Below, piece after piece: positions 16,426-23,615 of a DNA stretch of 64,000 nucleotides. Both the position numbers and the translations under genes were made by a program. Source of the DNA: Fibrisoma montanum (lineage in GTDB: Bacteria > Bacteroidota > Bacteroidia > Cytophagales > Spirosomataceae); contig NZ_QXED01000001.1 of assembly GCF_003583365.1 (NCBI RefSeq), forward strand, positions 868,001 through 932,000, read 5' to 3'. Each line of letters begins with the position of its first letter. The first letter of the stretch is position 1. Under the pieces are notes generated by a model. That model was not told the DNA's origin and did not search any database. It worked only from the letters and a program-made list of their open reading frames with translations.

Positions 16426-17235
16426 TCAAGGTTTATTTTTAAAAAAAAAGTCAAGTCCTGCTTCAGCATTGCCAAGAGCCGAAGGTACGTGGCCCAGTTT
16501 GGGGAGTATCTGCAAATCGTGTTTACAGTTCGGATAAAATGTAGTGAGCCTGTAATTCCATTCTATTGCCGTAAGCGCATTTAGAGGGTCCAGTTCGCCA
16601 CAACCAAGAAAAACCAGGTTATTTTTTTGCCTATTTGCTGCCCTTGTCTGCTCTTCATACTTGAAGAAAATGTAGTTGTCCCACCAAAAAGAAGGCCCTA
16701 ATGTCAGATAGTTGTTGAATACGTCAGGATGCTTGGTGAAAAAATAACCTGTTAATAACCCTCCTTTTGAATGACCAATAAGTACCCTGCTTTTTGCCGT
16801 GGTATTAGCTGAATACTCCTTCTCAATTTTTGGAATTAGCTCAAATTCGATGAAGCGGGTATAGCTTTCACTGCCTCCTCCTTCGCTCTCGTATATGGTT
16901 GGTGTAAAATCCCTTTCTCTGTCATTTTTGGAGCTTATACCTACAACTATGACATTTTGCTTGTTGTATTTTGCGCTTATTTTATCAGTTAATTTTGCAA
17001 TTTTATCCGTATTCAGGTAAAACGAATTGCCATCTAGTACATACACAGTTTCATAAAGTGAACTAGCATTGTACGCATTCGGTAACACGACCGATATGTC
17101 ATAGTTTGTCCCTGTGTTTGTCGACCGGATAGAAAACTTTTTAATTCGATCAGGTTCAACATCGGAACTACAGGCGTTGAGCAAAAACAGAAACGCAACG
17201 GCAACTAGTAAATAGATTATTCTATTCGGTTTCAT
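16426..17235 (-). CDS. Esterase-family alpha/beta hydrolase lipoprotein
   Basis: A 269-residue lipoprotein (lipobox LLNAC) of the putative esterase (esterase D / Fes-like) family. YETVYVLDGNSFY starts the hydrolase core, the nucleophile elbow is LIGHSKGGLL, an acidic triad candidate sits in CGELDPLN, and the histidine is in LGHVPSALGN. Such enzymes hydrolyse ester bonds in substrates such as siderophores, acylated sugars or S-formylglutathione; the substrate here is unknown. The coding DNA is strikingly AT-rich. It ends four bases before the small barrel gene start, so the two form an operon. Confidence 0.82.
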   Translation of the reverse strand: MKPNRIIYLLVAVAFLFLLNACSSDVEPDRIKKFSIRSTNTGTNYDISVVLPNAYNASSLYETVYVLDGNSFYLNTDKIAKLTDKISAKYNKQNVIVVGISSKNDRERDFTPTIYESEGGGSESYTRFIEFELIPKIEKEYSANTTAKSRVLIGHSKGGLLTGYFFTKHPDVFNNYLTLGPSFWWDNYIFFKYEEQTRAANRQKNNLVFLGCGELDPLNALTAIEWNYRLTTFYPNCKHDLQILPKLGHVPSALGNAEAGLDFFFKNKP

Positions 17236-17284
17236 ATCATTAGGTTAATAAAAAGTTCGGTTAATGTCTGGTGATTTATTCGGT

Positions 17285-18418
17285 TCAGTATGTTTCAACG
17301 AGATGCAGAATCTGCAGTCCGATTGTGGATAGTTCCGGCGTAATACCAGCGTTGGCGATGATAATGACCCCTGTTTTCTGCTGCTCGTTGAAGCACATGA
17401 ACGATGAGAAACCGTAGGTGCCACCGGAGTGGTTGTAGATGCTCTCGTTTTTGCCATTGAGTACTATCCCCCAGGCCAGCCCCGCACTCAGGTCGTGGTA
17501 CGGGTGACCATTTACGGACTGGTCGCCCTGTTTAATCAGAAAGGTGGGTTTCTTGGTCAGATTCAAAGCCTCACCGAGGGCGTTCCGGGGCGGGTTGGTC
17601 AGGAATTTGAGGTACGTGAGCATGTCGTGAACGTTCGATTTGATGTACCCCACCGACTCATAAGGCTCCGCCAGGGTCCAGTAGTCGAACGGCTTGCGTC
17701 CCATGTACCCCTGAGCCACGTTTGAGGCTGGGGCCTTGGCCAGATTGGTGTAGCTCATGGTCATGCCCAGCGGCCCGAAAATACGATCGTCGTACAGTTT
17801 TGTAATGCGCTCACCGGCCAGTTGACGGACAATGATACCGGCCAGGGCCATGCCAATATTCGAGTAAACCCAGGTCGAACCTGGCACCGATTTGAGGGAA
17901 GTACGTTTCAGGAAAGCGGCCAGTCGGCTTTCTGAATACTCGGCAAAGGGCTGGGCTAATTTGTTCGGGCTAATCGGAATGTCGTCCGGGTCAGTGACCA
18001 GTCCGGAGGTGTGATTCAGGAGGTGCAGCACCGTAACTTCTTTACCGTCTTTGGCCGGAATCTGCAACGAAGCTGGCAGATACTGATTGGCCGGGGCCGA
18101 CAGCGACAGGCGATTCTGGTTAACGAGCTCGGCGGCCAATATAGCCGTCATGGTCTTAGAAATAGAGCCAATTTCACCAATTGTGTACTCGTCGAAGGGT
18201 TTGCCGGTCGACAGGTTCTGCACGCCTACACTGTAGAAAGTGGTCTGGCCGTTTTTCAGCACCCCGATGGCCATGCCGGGGGCCTGACTGAAAACGATGC
18301 TGGCTTTTGCTACGCGCTCAATTTCGGCGTCGAGGGTACTGCCCCGGTCGGGGGAAATGGCTTTTTCGGTGCAACCTACCAAAGCCCAAATGCTCAGGAG
18401 TGAAAGAAACAGTTTCAT
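17285..18418 (-). CDS. Class C beta-lactamase family serine hydrolase (lipoprotein)
   Basis: A 377-residue exported hydrolase with a lipobox-like LVGC near residue 16. Active-site motifs of the serine beta-lactamase/penicillin-binding-like family are all present: S85-x-x-K88 in GSISKTM, Y185-S-N in WVYSNIGMA, and HSGG in IYNHSGGTYGFSSF near residue 340. Members include DD-peptidases, esterases and AmpC enzymes; the loose similarity and context (next to acylase and esterase genes) do not prove beta-lactamase activity. Likely periplasmic. The start is the only ATG giving a complete signal sequence. Confidence 0.9.
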   Translation of the reverse strand: MKLFLSLLSIWALVGCTEKAISPDRGSTLDAEIERVAKASIVFSQAPGMAIGVLKNGQTTFYSVGVQNLSTGKPFDEYTIGEIGSISKTMTAILAAELVNQNRLSLSAPANQYLPASLQIPAKDGKEVTVLHLLNHTSGLVTDPDDIPISPNKLAQPFAEYSESRLAAFLKRTSLKSVPGSTWVYSNIGMALAGIIVRQLAGERITKLYDDRIFGPLGMTMSYTNLAKAPASNVAQGYMGRKPFDYWTLAEPYESVGYIKSNVHDMLTYLKFLTNPPRNALGEALNLTKKPTFLIKQGDQSVNGHPYHDLSAGLAWGIVLNGKNESIYNHSGGTYGFSSFMCFNEQQKTGVIIIANAGITPELSTIGLQILHLVETY

Positions 18419-18451
18419 AGTCTGGTAGTCGTTGATTCGTTAGCTGGGTAC

Positions 18452-19093
18452 TTATTTGAGAAACGTGGATGCGGTGAGCCGAAAAGCCGGCACGATAAAC
18501 TGGGTAGTCCGCGCCGATGACTGAGCTGATACATTCTGACTGACACTTACGAACGACTGTACCCCCACGAGAAGGTTACTGCCAATGGTCGTTTTCAGGC
18601 CAACACCCAGCGGCAGACTCAGGACGGTTTTCCGGAAGTAGCTGCTGACCGGCTCCGACTGGCCGCTGACAGTGTTTTTCAGCCTGGCCCCCAGCCGTAC
18701 GTTGTAGTCAATGCCCGTGAATACATCGACCATTACCTGGTTTGTATGTCGGCTGCTGTAGCCGATCAGGAAAGAATTTTTGAGGTAATTGACGTTGGTA
18801 AACTGCTGATTGGAGCCGTTCCCCTCCGGCGAAAATGACAGGTGATACTCGGTGAAGAGATGACCGGTAGCGTAGTAACGCAGCCCTATTCCCAGGCCCT
18901 GCCGCCAGCGATACGCCTGCCTGACGTACAGCAGCGAAGTAGGCGTCGGGGCCGCAAACGGGCGTTGCATGGTGTAACTGAACCGGAGTTCGACCCGGTG
19001 GCGGGCCAAATCATTTTCCTGCGCAAACACCGGCAAAGCCGCCCCGTAGAGCAGCGCGGCAATCAGCGTTACGAGTAAGAGAATTCTTTTCAT
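18452..19093 (-). CDS. Predicted outer-membrane barrel protein
   Basis: A 213-residue exported protein with signal peptide ending ALPVFAQ. The mature chain shows alternating strands (HRVELRFSYTMQ, GLGIGLRYYATGHLFTEYHL, NSFLIGYSSRHTNQVMVDVF, TVLSLPLGVGLKTTIGSNLL) and ends with an aromatic-containing strand FRLTASTFLK, consistent with a small beta-barrel. Function unknown. It lies 33 bases upstream of the serine hydrolase on the same strand and downstream of an AraC regulator, so it may be under that regulator; a perfect inverted repeat lies in its upstream region. Confidence 0.65.
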   Translation of the reverse strand: MKRILLLVTLIAALLYGAALPVFAQENDLARHRVELRFSYTMQRPFAAPTPTSLLYVRQAYRWRQGLGIGLRYYATGHLFTEYHLSFSPEGNGSNQQFTNVNYLKNSFLIGYSSRHTNQVMVDVFTGIDYNVRLGARLKNTVSGQSEPVSSYFRKTVLSLPLGVGLKTTIGSNLLVGVQSFVSVSQNVSAQSSARTTQFIVPAFRLTASTFLK

Positions 19094-19155
19094 GACATTG
19101 CAGACGTTTGTGTTAAAAGCTGCTGCAATGTTCGGGCAGGGTGCCCAATGCTGGA

Positions 19156-19217
19156 TTCGGATTTATCCAGATGAACAACTAGAGCGGAAGAAGGACGTTC
19201 GGATGGATAAATCCGAA
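19156..19217. promoter_or_regulatory. Perfect 14-bp inverted repeat, operator or terminator
   Basis: TTCGGATTTATCCA (19156-19169) is repeated in inverse as TGGATAAATCCGAA (19204-19217) with 34 bases between. It sits between the AraC gene stop and the barrel gene start, both on the minus strand. The wide spacing and lack of a T-run favour a protein-binding site over a terminator. Confidence 0.5.
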
Positions 19218-19230
19218 CGACAGGGGCGTA

Positions 19231-20376
19231 TCAGGCCAGGGCCAGCCACTGGCTACGGTACCCGGATGGGGACTGACCGGTTGCTTTCCGGAACGACGTA
19301 TTGAATACCGTCTTAGAATTGAATCCCGCTTCGTACGCAATGCCTTCGATACTGAGGTGACCCATTTTGGGATCGGTCAGCAACCGTTTCGCTTCTTCAA
19401 TCCGGTAGCCGTTGACAAACTGATAAAAATTCAGGCCCAGATCGCTGTTGAGCAGAAACGACAGCTTGTGAATACTGAGCTGCGTCACCTCGGCCAGTTT
19501 CGGCAGCGTCAGCTCATTGTCGAGGTAAAGCTTATCAACCACCATCGACGCAATGAGCCGGGCTTTTGCCTCCTGTAGTTCAGCCGGGGTCAGCAGGGCC
19601 TTTCTGGGTTCATCCTCAGCGGGCAGTGGGCTGTTTACTTCCTCAATTACCTCAGCAATGGCCGTTTTATCGGCTTCGGAGAACGGAAAAACATCCGGCT
19701 GATTCAGCGCATAATAAGCTACGTAATAAACACTCGCAAAATAAAAAACCGTAGTGTATGGGTCGATCTTCGGAAAAATCAGGATAAATACCCAAACTAC
19801 AACCATGAAGAACACGCAGTAAACCAGATACTTCAGCCACGACAGATCGACTGAATCAGGCGACGAGGCAAACAGGGCGATCGTCCGCTGGTGCCGGTTG
19901 ATGAGATGGAGCGAAAAAAAACAGTACGCAATGAGCTGGCTAATGTTCAGAATGATAATCACGGCGCCAATCAGGGCCGTATTGGTCTTACGAAGCTGCT
20001 GCTTCAGGGCGTTAAGTTGCTCTTCGCTGAGAAGCATCAGCACCAAGGCGATGGCCAGAAACAGCAGAAACGGAAGAAAGTGGAGCAAACTGGCCCGCAG
20101 CCCATTCGGCTGCGGGTGGGTATATGCGTAAACGCTTAGGTAATAGGCCGGCCCCACAGCCAGGATACACACCCCCAGTACATCATTTATGCCGGGCAGC
20201 TCCTGGTTAAGTTCCAGAATAGTCAGGGTTTCATCCATAAAGATGAGGCACAGGATAAACAGAAAAACGGCCATCCAGCGGTTGGCGACCCGGTTGCTGT
20301 TGCCGGGCCGGGTAAACAGCAGAAAAGCGGTCAGCAACAGGCTGCCTGCGGTGAATAGATGGAGGAGACTGGCCAT
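19231..20376 (-). CDS. AraC-family regulator with membrane-spanning N-terminus
   Basis: A 381-residue protein. The N-terminal part (about 1-225) has seven hydrophobic helices, for example LLHLFTAGSLLLTAFLLF, WMAVFLFILCLIF and YLVYCVFFMVVVWVFILIF. The C-terminal 100 residues are an AraC DNA-binding domain: LTLPKLAEVTQLSIHKLSFL, NFYQFVNGYRIEEAKRLL and IEGIAYEAGFNSKTVFNTSF. It probably senses a signal at the membrane and regulates nearby genes. I chose ATG 20376 over an upstream TTG because a -7 promoter element (20403-20410) lies inside the extended reading. No sensor ligand can be inferred. Confidence 0.92.
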   Translation of the reverse strand: MASLLHLFTAGSLLLTAFLLFTRPGNSNRVANRWMAVFLFILCLIFMDETLTILELNQELPGINDVLGVCILAVGPAYYLSVYAYTHPQPNGLRASLLHFLPFLLFLAIALVLMLLSEEQLNALKQQLRKTNTALIGAVIIILNISQLIAYCFFSLHLINRHQRTIALFASSPDSVDLSWLKYLVYCVFFMVVVWVFILIFPKIDPYTTVFYFASVYYVAYYALNQPDVFPFSEADKTAIAEVIEEVNSPLPAEDEPRKALLTPAELQEAKARLIASMVVDKLYLDNELTLPKLAEVTQLSIHKLSFLLNSDLGLNFYQFVNGYRIEEAKRLLTDPKMGHLSIEGIAYEAGFNSKTVFNTSFRKATGQSPSGYRSQWLALA

Positions 20377-20402
20377 TGAAACGGCGGAATGTTCCGGATC
20401 GC

Positions 20403-20410
20403 CAAAAGTA
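20403..20410 (-). promoter_or_regulatory. Candidate -7 element for the membrane AraC gene
   Basis: The minus strand reads TACTTTTG, an exact TAnnTTTG, 27 bases before the ATG at 20376. No clear -33 box. It helps decide the start of the gene. Confidence 0.4.
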
Positions 20411-20468
20411 CTCAACTGTCCGTAAACTTACTGGCTTTCAATATTATATCTGAATGTGCCAGTTGAAG

Positions 20469-21152
20469 TTATGCCGGTAGCTGACCGTCGATGCGTAATA
20501 CGCTGAAGCGGGCAAATAGCTCTTCGCTGTACCAGCGTCGCTGGCGCGTTAACCGCACGACCTCTTTATGGCCGCTTTGCCGGTACGCATACTGATCGAC
20601 AGCCGCCGGATTACGCCAGACACTAATCGTACACTGTTGCACAAGGGGCACTTCACCAACGCCAATTCCGAACACCAGATCGTTGCGGTGGTCGTTCAGG
20701 CGCTGCCGGGCCTGGGGTACGTGTCGCCAGAAATCAGGCAGGGCACGCGGCCGGATGGTGGCTCGGGTCAACACCGCAACCGGAGCCGTGGGATCGGGTG
20801 ATGAAGCGGCTTCCGGCTTCGTAGTCATGAACGGATTTTGTCCATCCCAAAGACCATGGGAACGCTGGGGTTGCAGATAAAGCGTTCCGACCTGCGTTGT
20901 GCCGCGCTGTAAATCCCGATACCCGTCAGATTGGAAGAAATGCCGGGCGGCAGCCTGTTCTTCCCAGACGCCTAAAAATACGTACGTTGAAAAATCGGGA
21001 ACGAGGCCAAAGTTAAGACCACTGCCAAGCAGCTTCTGAAACCGCAGCCCATCGGCCTGAATGGGCTTCATCAGAAAGCGGCCCATGTTTGCGAACGCCC
21101 GAAAGCGGGCCAGGGCAGCGTAGTGTAGAATCGTAACCGTTACAAGGGGCAT
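20469..21152 (-). CDS. CrtA-like spheroidene monooxygenase family protein
   Basis: A 227-residue protein resembling spheroidene monooxygenases, heme-dependent carotenoid ketolases. Two similar halves of ferredoxin-like character are seen: FRAFANMGRFLMKPIQADGL and FQKLLGSGLNFGLVPDFSTY with VFLGVWEEQAAARHFFQSD; then VAVLTRATIRPRALPDFWRH, VFGIGVGEVPLVQQCTISVW and AYRQSGHKEVVRLTRQRRW. The last stretch is the most family-specific. No carotenoid biosynthesis gene lies beside it, so pathway membership is inference; Spirosoma-type bacteria are usually pigmented. A generic heme-dependent monooxygenase on another substrate is possible. Confidence 0.78.
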   Translation of the reverse strand: MPLVTVTILHYAALARFRAFANMGRFLMKPIQADGLRFQKLLGSGLNFGLVPDFSTYVFLGVWEEQAAARHFFQSDGYRDLQRGTTQVGTLYLQPQRSHGLWDGQNPFMTTKPEAASSPDPTAPVAVLTRATIRPRALPDFWRHVPQARQRLNDHRNDLVFGIGVGEVPLVQQCTISVWRNPAAVDQYAYRQSGHKEVVRLTRQRRWYSEELFARFSVLRIDGQLPA

Positions 21153-21353
21153 GATACGTATAAACAGGCCGACAAACGCCTTGTTCTATCAGCACGTAAA
21201 TTTGTTCGTTTGTTCAGTGCCCGAACGCTTTTATCAGAGCCATAAACATCTTTCAGAAATTTTTCTTTTTCTGTTTTTCCTGCAGTTACTACCTAAACGT
21301 TGTGTGCATTTATTAGTATGACATCGTGGAAAATCCACCACAGCTTTCCACAA

Positions 21354-21385
21354 AAAACGCCGACCACAAATTGGGTCGGCGTTTT
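21354..21385. terminator. Terminator downstream of the coiled-coil lipoprotein gene
   Basis: AAAACGCCGACC (21354-21365) pairs perfectly with GGTCGGCGTTTT (21374-21385) around an eight-base loop. The A/T ends make it usable from both sides; the minus-strand gene at 21410 ends 24 bases before it. Confidence 0.85.
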
Positions 21386-21409
21386 AACACCACTAAAGGG
21401 TAATCGGTA

Positions 21410-21952
21410 TTATTTATTATCGTTATCGAGCTTGTCGCCGGCCCGGTCGAAGGCATTGCCTAATTCTTTACCAGCCCGTTTAAAACCCGCTTTTACGTCT
21501 TTCCATGCAGCGGCCGTAGCGTTCTGAGCTTCGCGAAGATCGTCGCCCAGTTCTTTCCGCTCGGCTTCCAGCTCAGCAAGTTCTTCTTTCGTTTCGGCCT
21601 TAGCCTGAGCGCCTTCACGTTTGATATCAGCACGTAACTCATCAATGCGGGTATCCAGTTTGCGCTGTTGCTCTTTGATATTAGCTACCGCCTTATCGCG
21701 CTCCTCGCGGAAATCGGCAGCGGCCTCATCGGCGGTTGCTTCAGCTTTATCACCAGCCTGGTCAAGGTCTTCGCGGGCTTCGGCCGAAGCATCTTTCGCA
21801 TCAGCCTCAATCGCATCACCGGTGTTTTCCAGGGCGTCTTCAGTCCGGGACTCATTCTTATTATCAGAACCACAAGCCTGCAACAGAGCCAGTGAGGCTA
21901 CGAGCATTGTTGTACCAGCAACTTTCTGCAGTAATAAGGTGATCTTTTTCAT
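21410..21952 (-). CDS. Alanine/glutamate-rich coiled-coil lipoprotein
   Basis: A 180-residue lipoprotein: signal sequence with lipobox LLQAC followed by GSDNKNES. The rest is almost entirely charged helix, dominated by A, E, D, K and R with an 11-residue-like periodicity (DALENTGDAIEADAKDASAE, ADEAAADFREERDKAVANIK, GAQAKAETKEELAELEAERK). The composition resembles LEA-type or apolipoprotein-type amphipathic helices and bacterial stress proteins such as YtxH. It lacks cysteine after the lipid anchor. Likely an envelope stress or spacer protein; this is inference and no specific family is recognised. Confidence 0.75.
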   Translation of the reverse strand: MKKITLLLQKVAGTTMLVASLALLQACGSDNKNESRTEDALENTGDAIEADAKDASAEAREDLDQAGDKAEATADEAAADFREERDKAVANIKEQQRKLDTRIDELRADIKREGAQAKAETKEELAELEAERKELGDDLREAQNATAAAWKDVKAGFKRAGKELGNAFDRAGDKLDNDNK

Positions 21953-22038
21953 AGCGTTTCGTGTGTAGTTTGTTTCTGGGAAGCGCTTGGCAAACGCCGT
22001 GCCAACCTACACACACCTGAGTACTGACAATAGGTATC

Positions 22039-22683
22039 TTACAGTCCCTTCCACTTAATCATGCAGCCAATAGGCCTGGTAACCGGTGTCTGAACCGGGC
22101 GACCAGCCAGCAGATTCCCGACGGCCTCTTCTACATACCGGCGCTGCACACTACCAGCGTCCTGTGGACTGTCGTCAATTGTCCCCATGTACTGTAGCGT
22201 GAACTGCCCGTTTGTCTGCTTCAGCACAAAAATCTGTGGGGTCCGTGTAGCACCGAACGCATGAGCCACCGCCTGGGTTTCGTCAATGGCGTAAGCAAAC
22301 GTGTACCCCTTATCACGGGCGCGGGTTTTCATTCGGTCGAACGAATCATCCTCATACGCGGCCGGGTCGTTCGGCATAATAGCCAGCACAGGGTAGCCCT
22401 GAGAAGCAAATCGTCGGTCAAGTGCCAGAACCCGATCCTCATACGCTTTGGAAAAAGGGCAATGGTTGCTCGTGAACACAAGGATAAGACCCTTCTGGCT
22501 CCGGTAATCGCCCAGCCCGATACTACGATCATCCGTGGTCTTAAGCCGAAAGTCAGCCACAGGATCACCGATGGCATACCCTTTAGGCGACTGGGCATGA
22601 AGCAATGGAGCAACGAGCCAGCCTATAAGGGCCAGTAGAGTTGCACCAGTTGCCAGCGAGTTTATGCGTAGTAGCTTTTGCAT
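22039..22683 (-). CDS. Periplasmic thioredoxin-like redoxin
   Basis: A 214-residue exported redoxin with signal peptide ending LLHAQ. The AhpC/TSA-type fold is visible in GDPVADFRLKTTDDRSIGLG, LILVFTSNHCPFSKAYEDRV (a single active-site Cys followed by Pro-Phe-Ser rather than CxxC), VLAIMPNDPAAYEDDSFDRM and GATRTPQIFVLK with the cis-proline. A second Cys lies near the C-terminus in RPIGCMIKWKG, which is conserved in this subfamily as far as I recall and may form the resolving disulfide. Role in thiol redox or peroxide handling is inference. Confidence 0.85.
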   Translation of the reverse strand: MQKLLRINSLATGATLLALIGWLVAPLLHAQSPKGYAIGDPVADFRLKTTDDRSIGLGDYRSQKGLILVFTSNHCPFSKAYEDRVLALDRRFASQGYPVLAIMPNDPAAYEDDSFDRMKTRARDKGYTFAYAIDETQAVAHAFGATRTPQIFVLKQTNGQFTLQYMGTIDDSPQDAGSVQRRYVEEAVGNLLAGRPVQTPVTRPIGCMIKWKGL

Positions 22684-22896
22684 GTATTACTTAGATAACG
22701 AATATACCGGAAAGATTAATCAGTTGTACAAAGACTTGATACGTATCGCCGTGAATACCCACCGAGTCAGCCAACACCTTTATTTTCAAATCTAAAAGTC
22801 GTTTGTCAGGTATAAATCGAATAACTAACCAGATTCTCATTTTAAAGCTCACAACTACCGTTTAATCAATTATCAGACTCTATTTATAAACACCTC

Positions 22897-22926
22897 TTGC
22901 AAACTAAACACTGTTCAGTATATTTG
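22897..22926 (+). promoter_or_regulatory. tetR promoter: -33 and -7 elements 19 bases apart
   Basis: TTG at 22897-22899 and TATATTTG at 22919-22926 match the Bacteroidota -33 and -7 boxes with 19 bases between. The expected start of transcription is about 12 bases before the tetR ATG. The operator at 22903-22917 occupies the spacer, so repressor and polymerase would exclude each other. Confidence 0.75.
22903..22917. promoter_or_regulatory. TetR operator, copy 1 (autoregulation)
   Basis: ACTAAACACTGTTCA occurs here and again, identically, at 23584-23598 before the efflux genes. The inner 13 bases TAAACACTGTTCA are a near-palindrome with one mismatched pair, the size of a typical TetR-family half-site dyad. 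It lies between the -33 and -7 boxes of tetR. Confidence 0.75.
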
Positions 22927-22944
22927 TACTGTTAACTTTGAGTC

Positions 22945-23556
22945 ATGGGAATTGTAGAACGGAAGGAACGGGAACGAGAGGAGATGCGGAAGCTCATTCT
23001 GGGAGCAGCCCAGAGGCTATTCATCGCCAACGGCTACGAAAAAGTAAGTATCCGAAACATTGCCGATGAAATTGAATACAGCCCGGCTACGATCTACCTT
23101 TATTTTAAGGACAAGAACGAACTGTTATACGCCCTGCACCGGCTGGGATTTCAAAAAATGGTTGACGAGTTTCAGCCTATTCTGACGCTTACAGATCCGT
23201 TTGAGAAGCTGGTCGCCATGGGTCGGGCTTATATACAGTTTGCAATAGACAACCCGGAGTTGTTCGATCTTATGTTTATCATGACGGCTCCGATGGAAAC
23301 GCTGGAAAAACAAGACTGGGAAGAAGGGGATCGGGCTTTCAACCTGCTGATGCTGGTGGTTCAGGAGTGTATTGATGCCAACGTTTTTCGTAAGCAGGAT
23401 CCGCAGGTGGCTGCTATGATGATCTGGAGCAGCATTCATGGGTATACAGCTCTGTTTCTGCGCAAACGGATGCACATGTTTCCCGAGTGTGACCGTCAGC
23501 AGATCATGGAGGATGCCTTTCAGCTTTTTTGCGATACAATACGTCGTGGCCTCTGA
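22945..23556 (+). CDS. TetR-family repressor of the adjacent RND efflux operon
   Basis: A 203-residue regulator. The N-terminal helix-turn-helix is typical: MRKLILGAAQRLFIANGYEK, VSIRNIADEIEYSPATIYLY and FKDKNELLYALHR. The remaining helices form the ligand-binding and dimer domain. It precedes TolC, adaptor and RND pump genes on the same strand, and an identical 15-base near-palindrome lies before it and before tolC, so it should repress both itself and the pump until an inducer binds. Inducer unknown. A terminator overlaps the end of the gene. Confidence 0.94.
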   Translation: MGIVERKEREREEMRKLILGAAQRLFIANGYEKVSIRNIADEIEYSPATIYLYFKDKNELLYALHRLGFQKMVDEFQPILTLTDPFEKLVAMGRAYIQFAIDNPELFDLMFIMTAPMETLEKQDWEEGDRAFNLLMLVVQECIDANVFRKQDPQVAAMMIWSSIHGYTALFLRKRMHMFPECDRQQIMEDAFQLFCDTIRRGL

Positions 23557-23575
23557 GGAGGGGCCACTTTTTTTT
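23546..23575 (+). terminator. Terminator overlapping the end of tetR
   Basis: GTGGCC (23546-23551) pairs with GGCCAC (23562-23567) and eight T residues follow (23568-23575). The tetR stop codon TGA is inside the loop. It should limit read-through into tolC, which then needs its own promoter. Confidence 0.7.
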
Positions 23576-23583
23576 ACCACATC

Positions 23584-23598
23584 ACTAAACACTGTTCA
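23584..23598. promoter_or_regulatory. TetR operator, copy 2 (upstream of tolC-like gene)
   Basis: Identical 15-base copy of ACTAAACACTGTTCA, 17 bases before the tolC-like start and just after the tetR terminator. It implies direct control of the efflux operon by the neighbouring repressor. I could not recognise a clean -7 box nearby. Confidence 0.75.
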
Positions 23599-23615
23599 TA
23601 AACTAATAAACGATC

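Noticed and set aside
17285-18418. True AmpC beta-lactamase
   Set aside because: SxxK, YSN and HSGG motifs only show the broad serine hydrolase family; the rest of the sequence gives no specific support for antibiotic hydrolysis.
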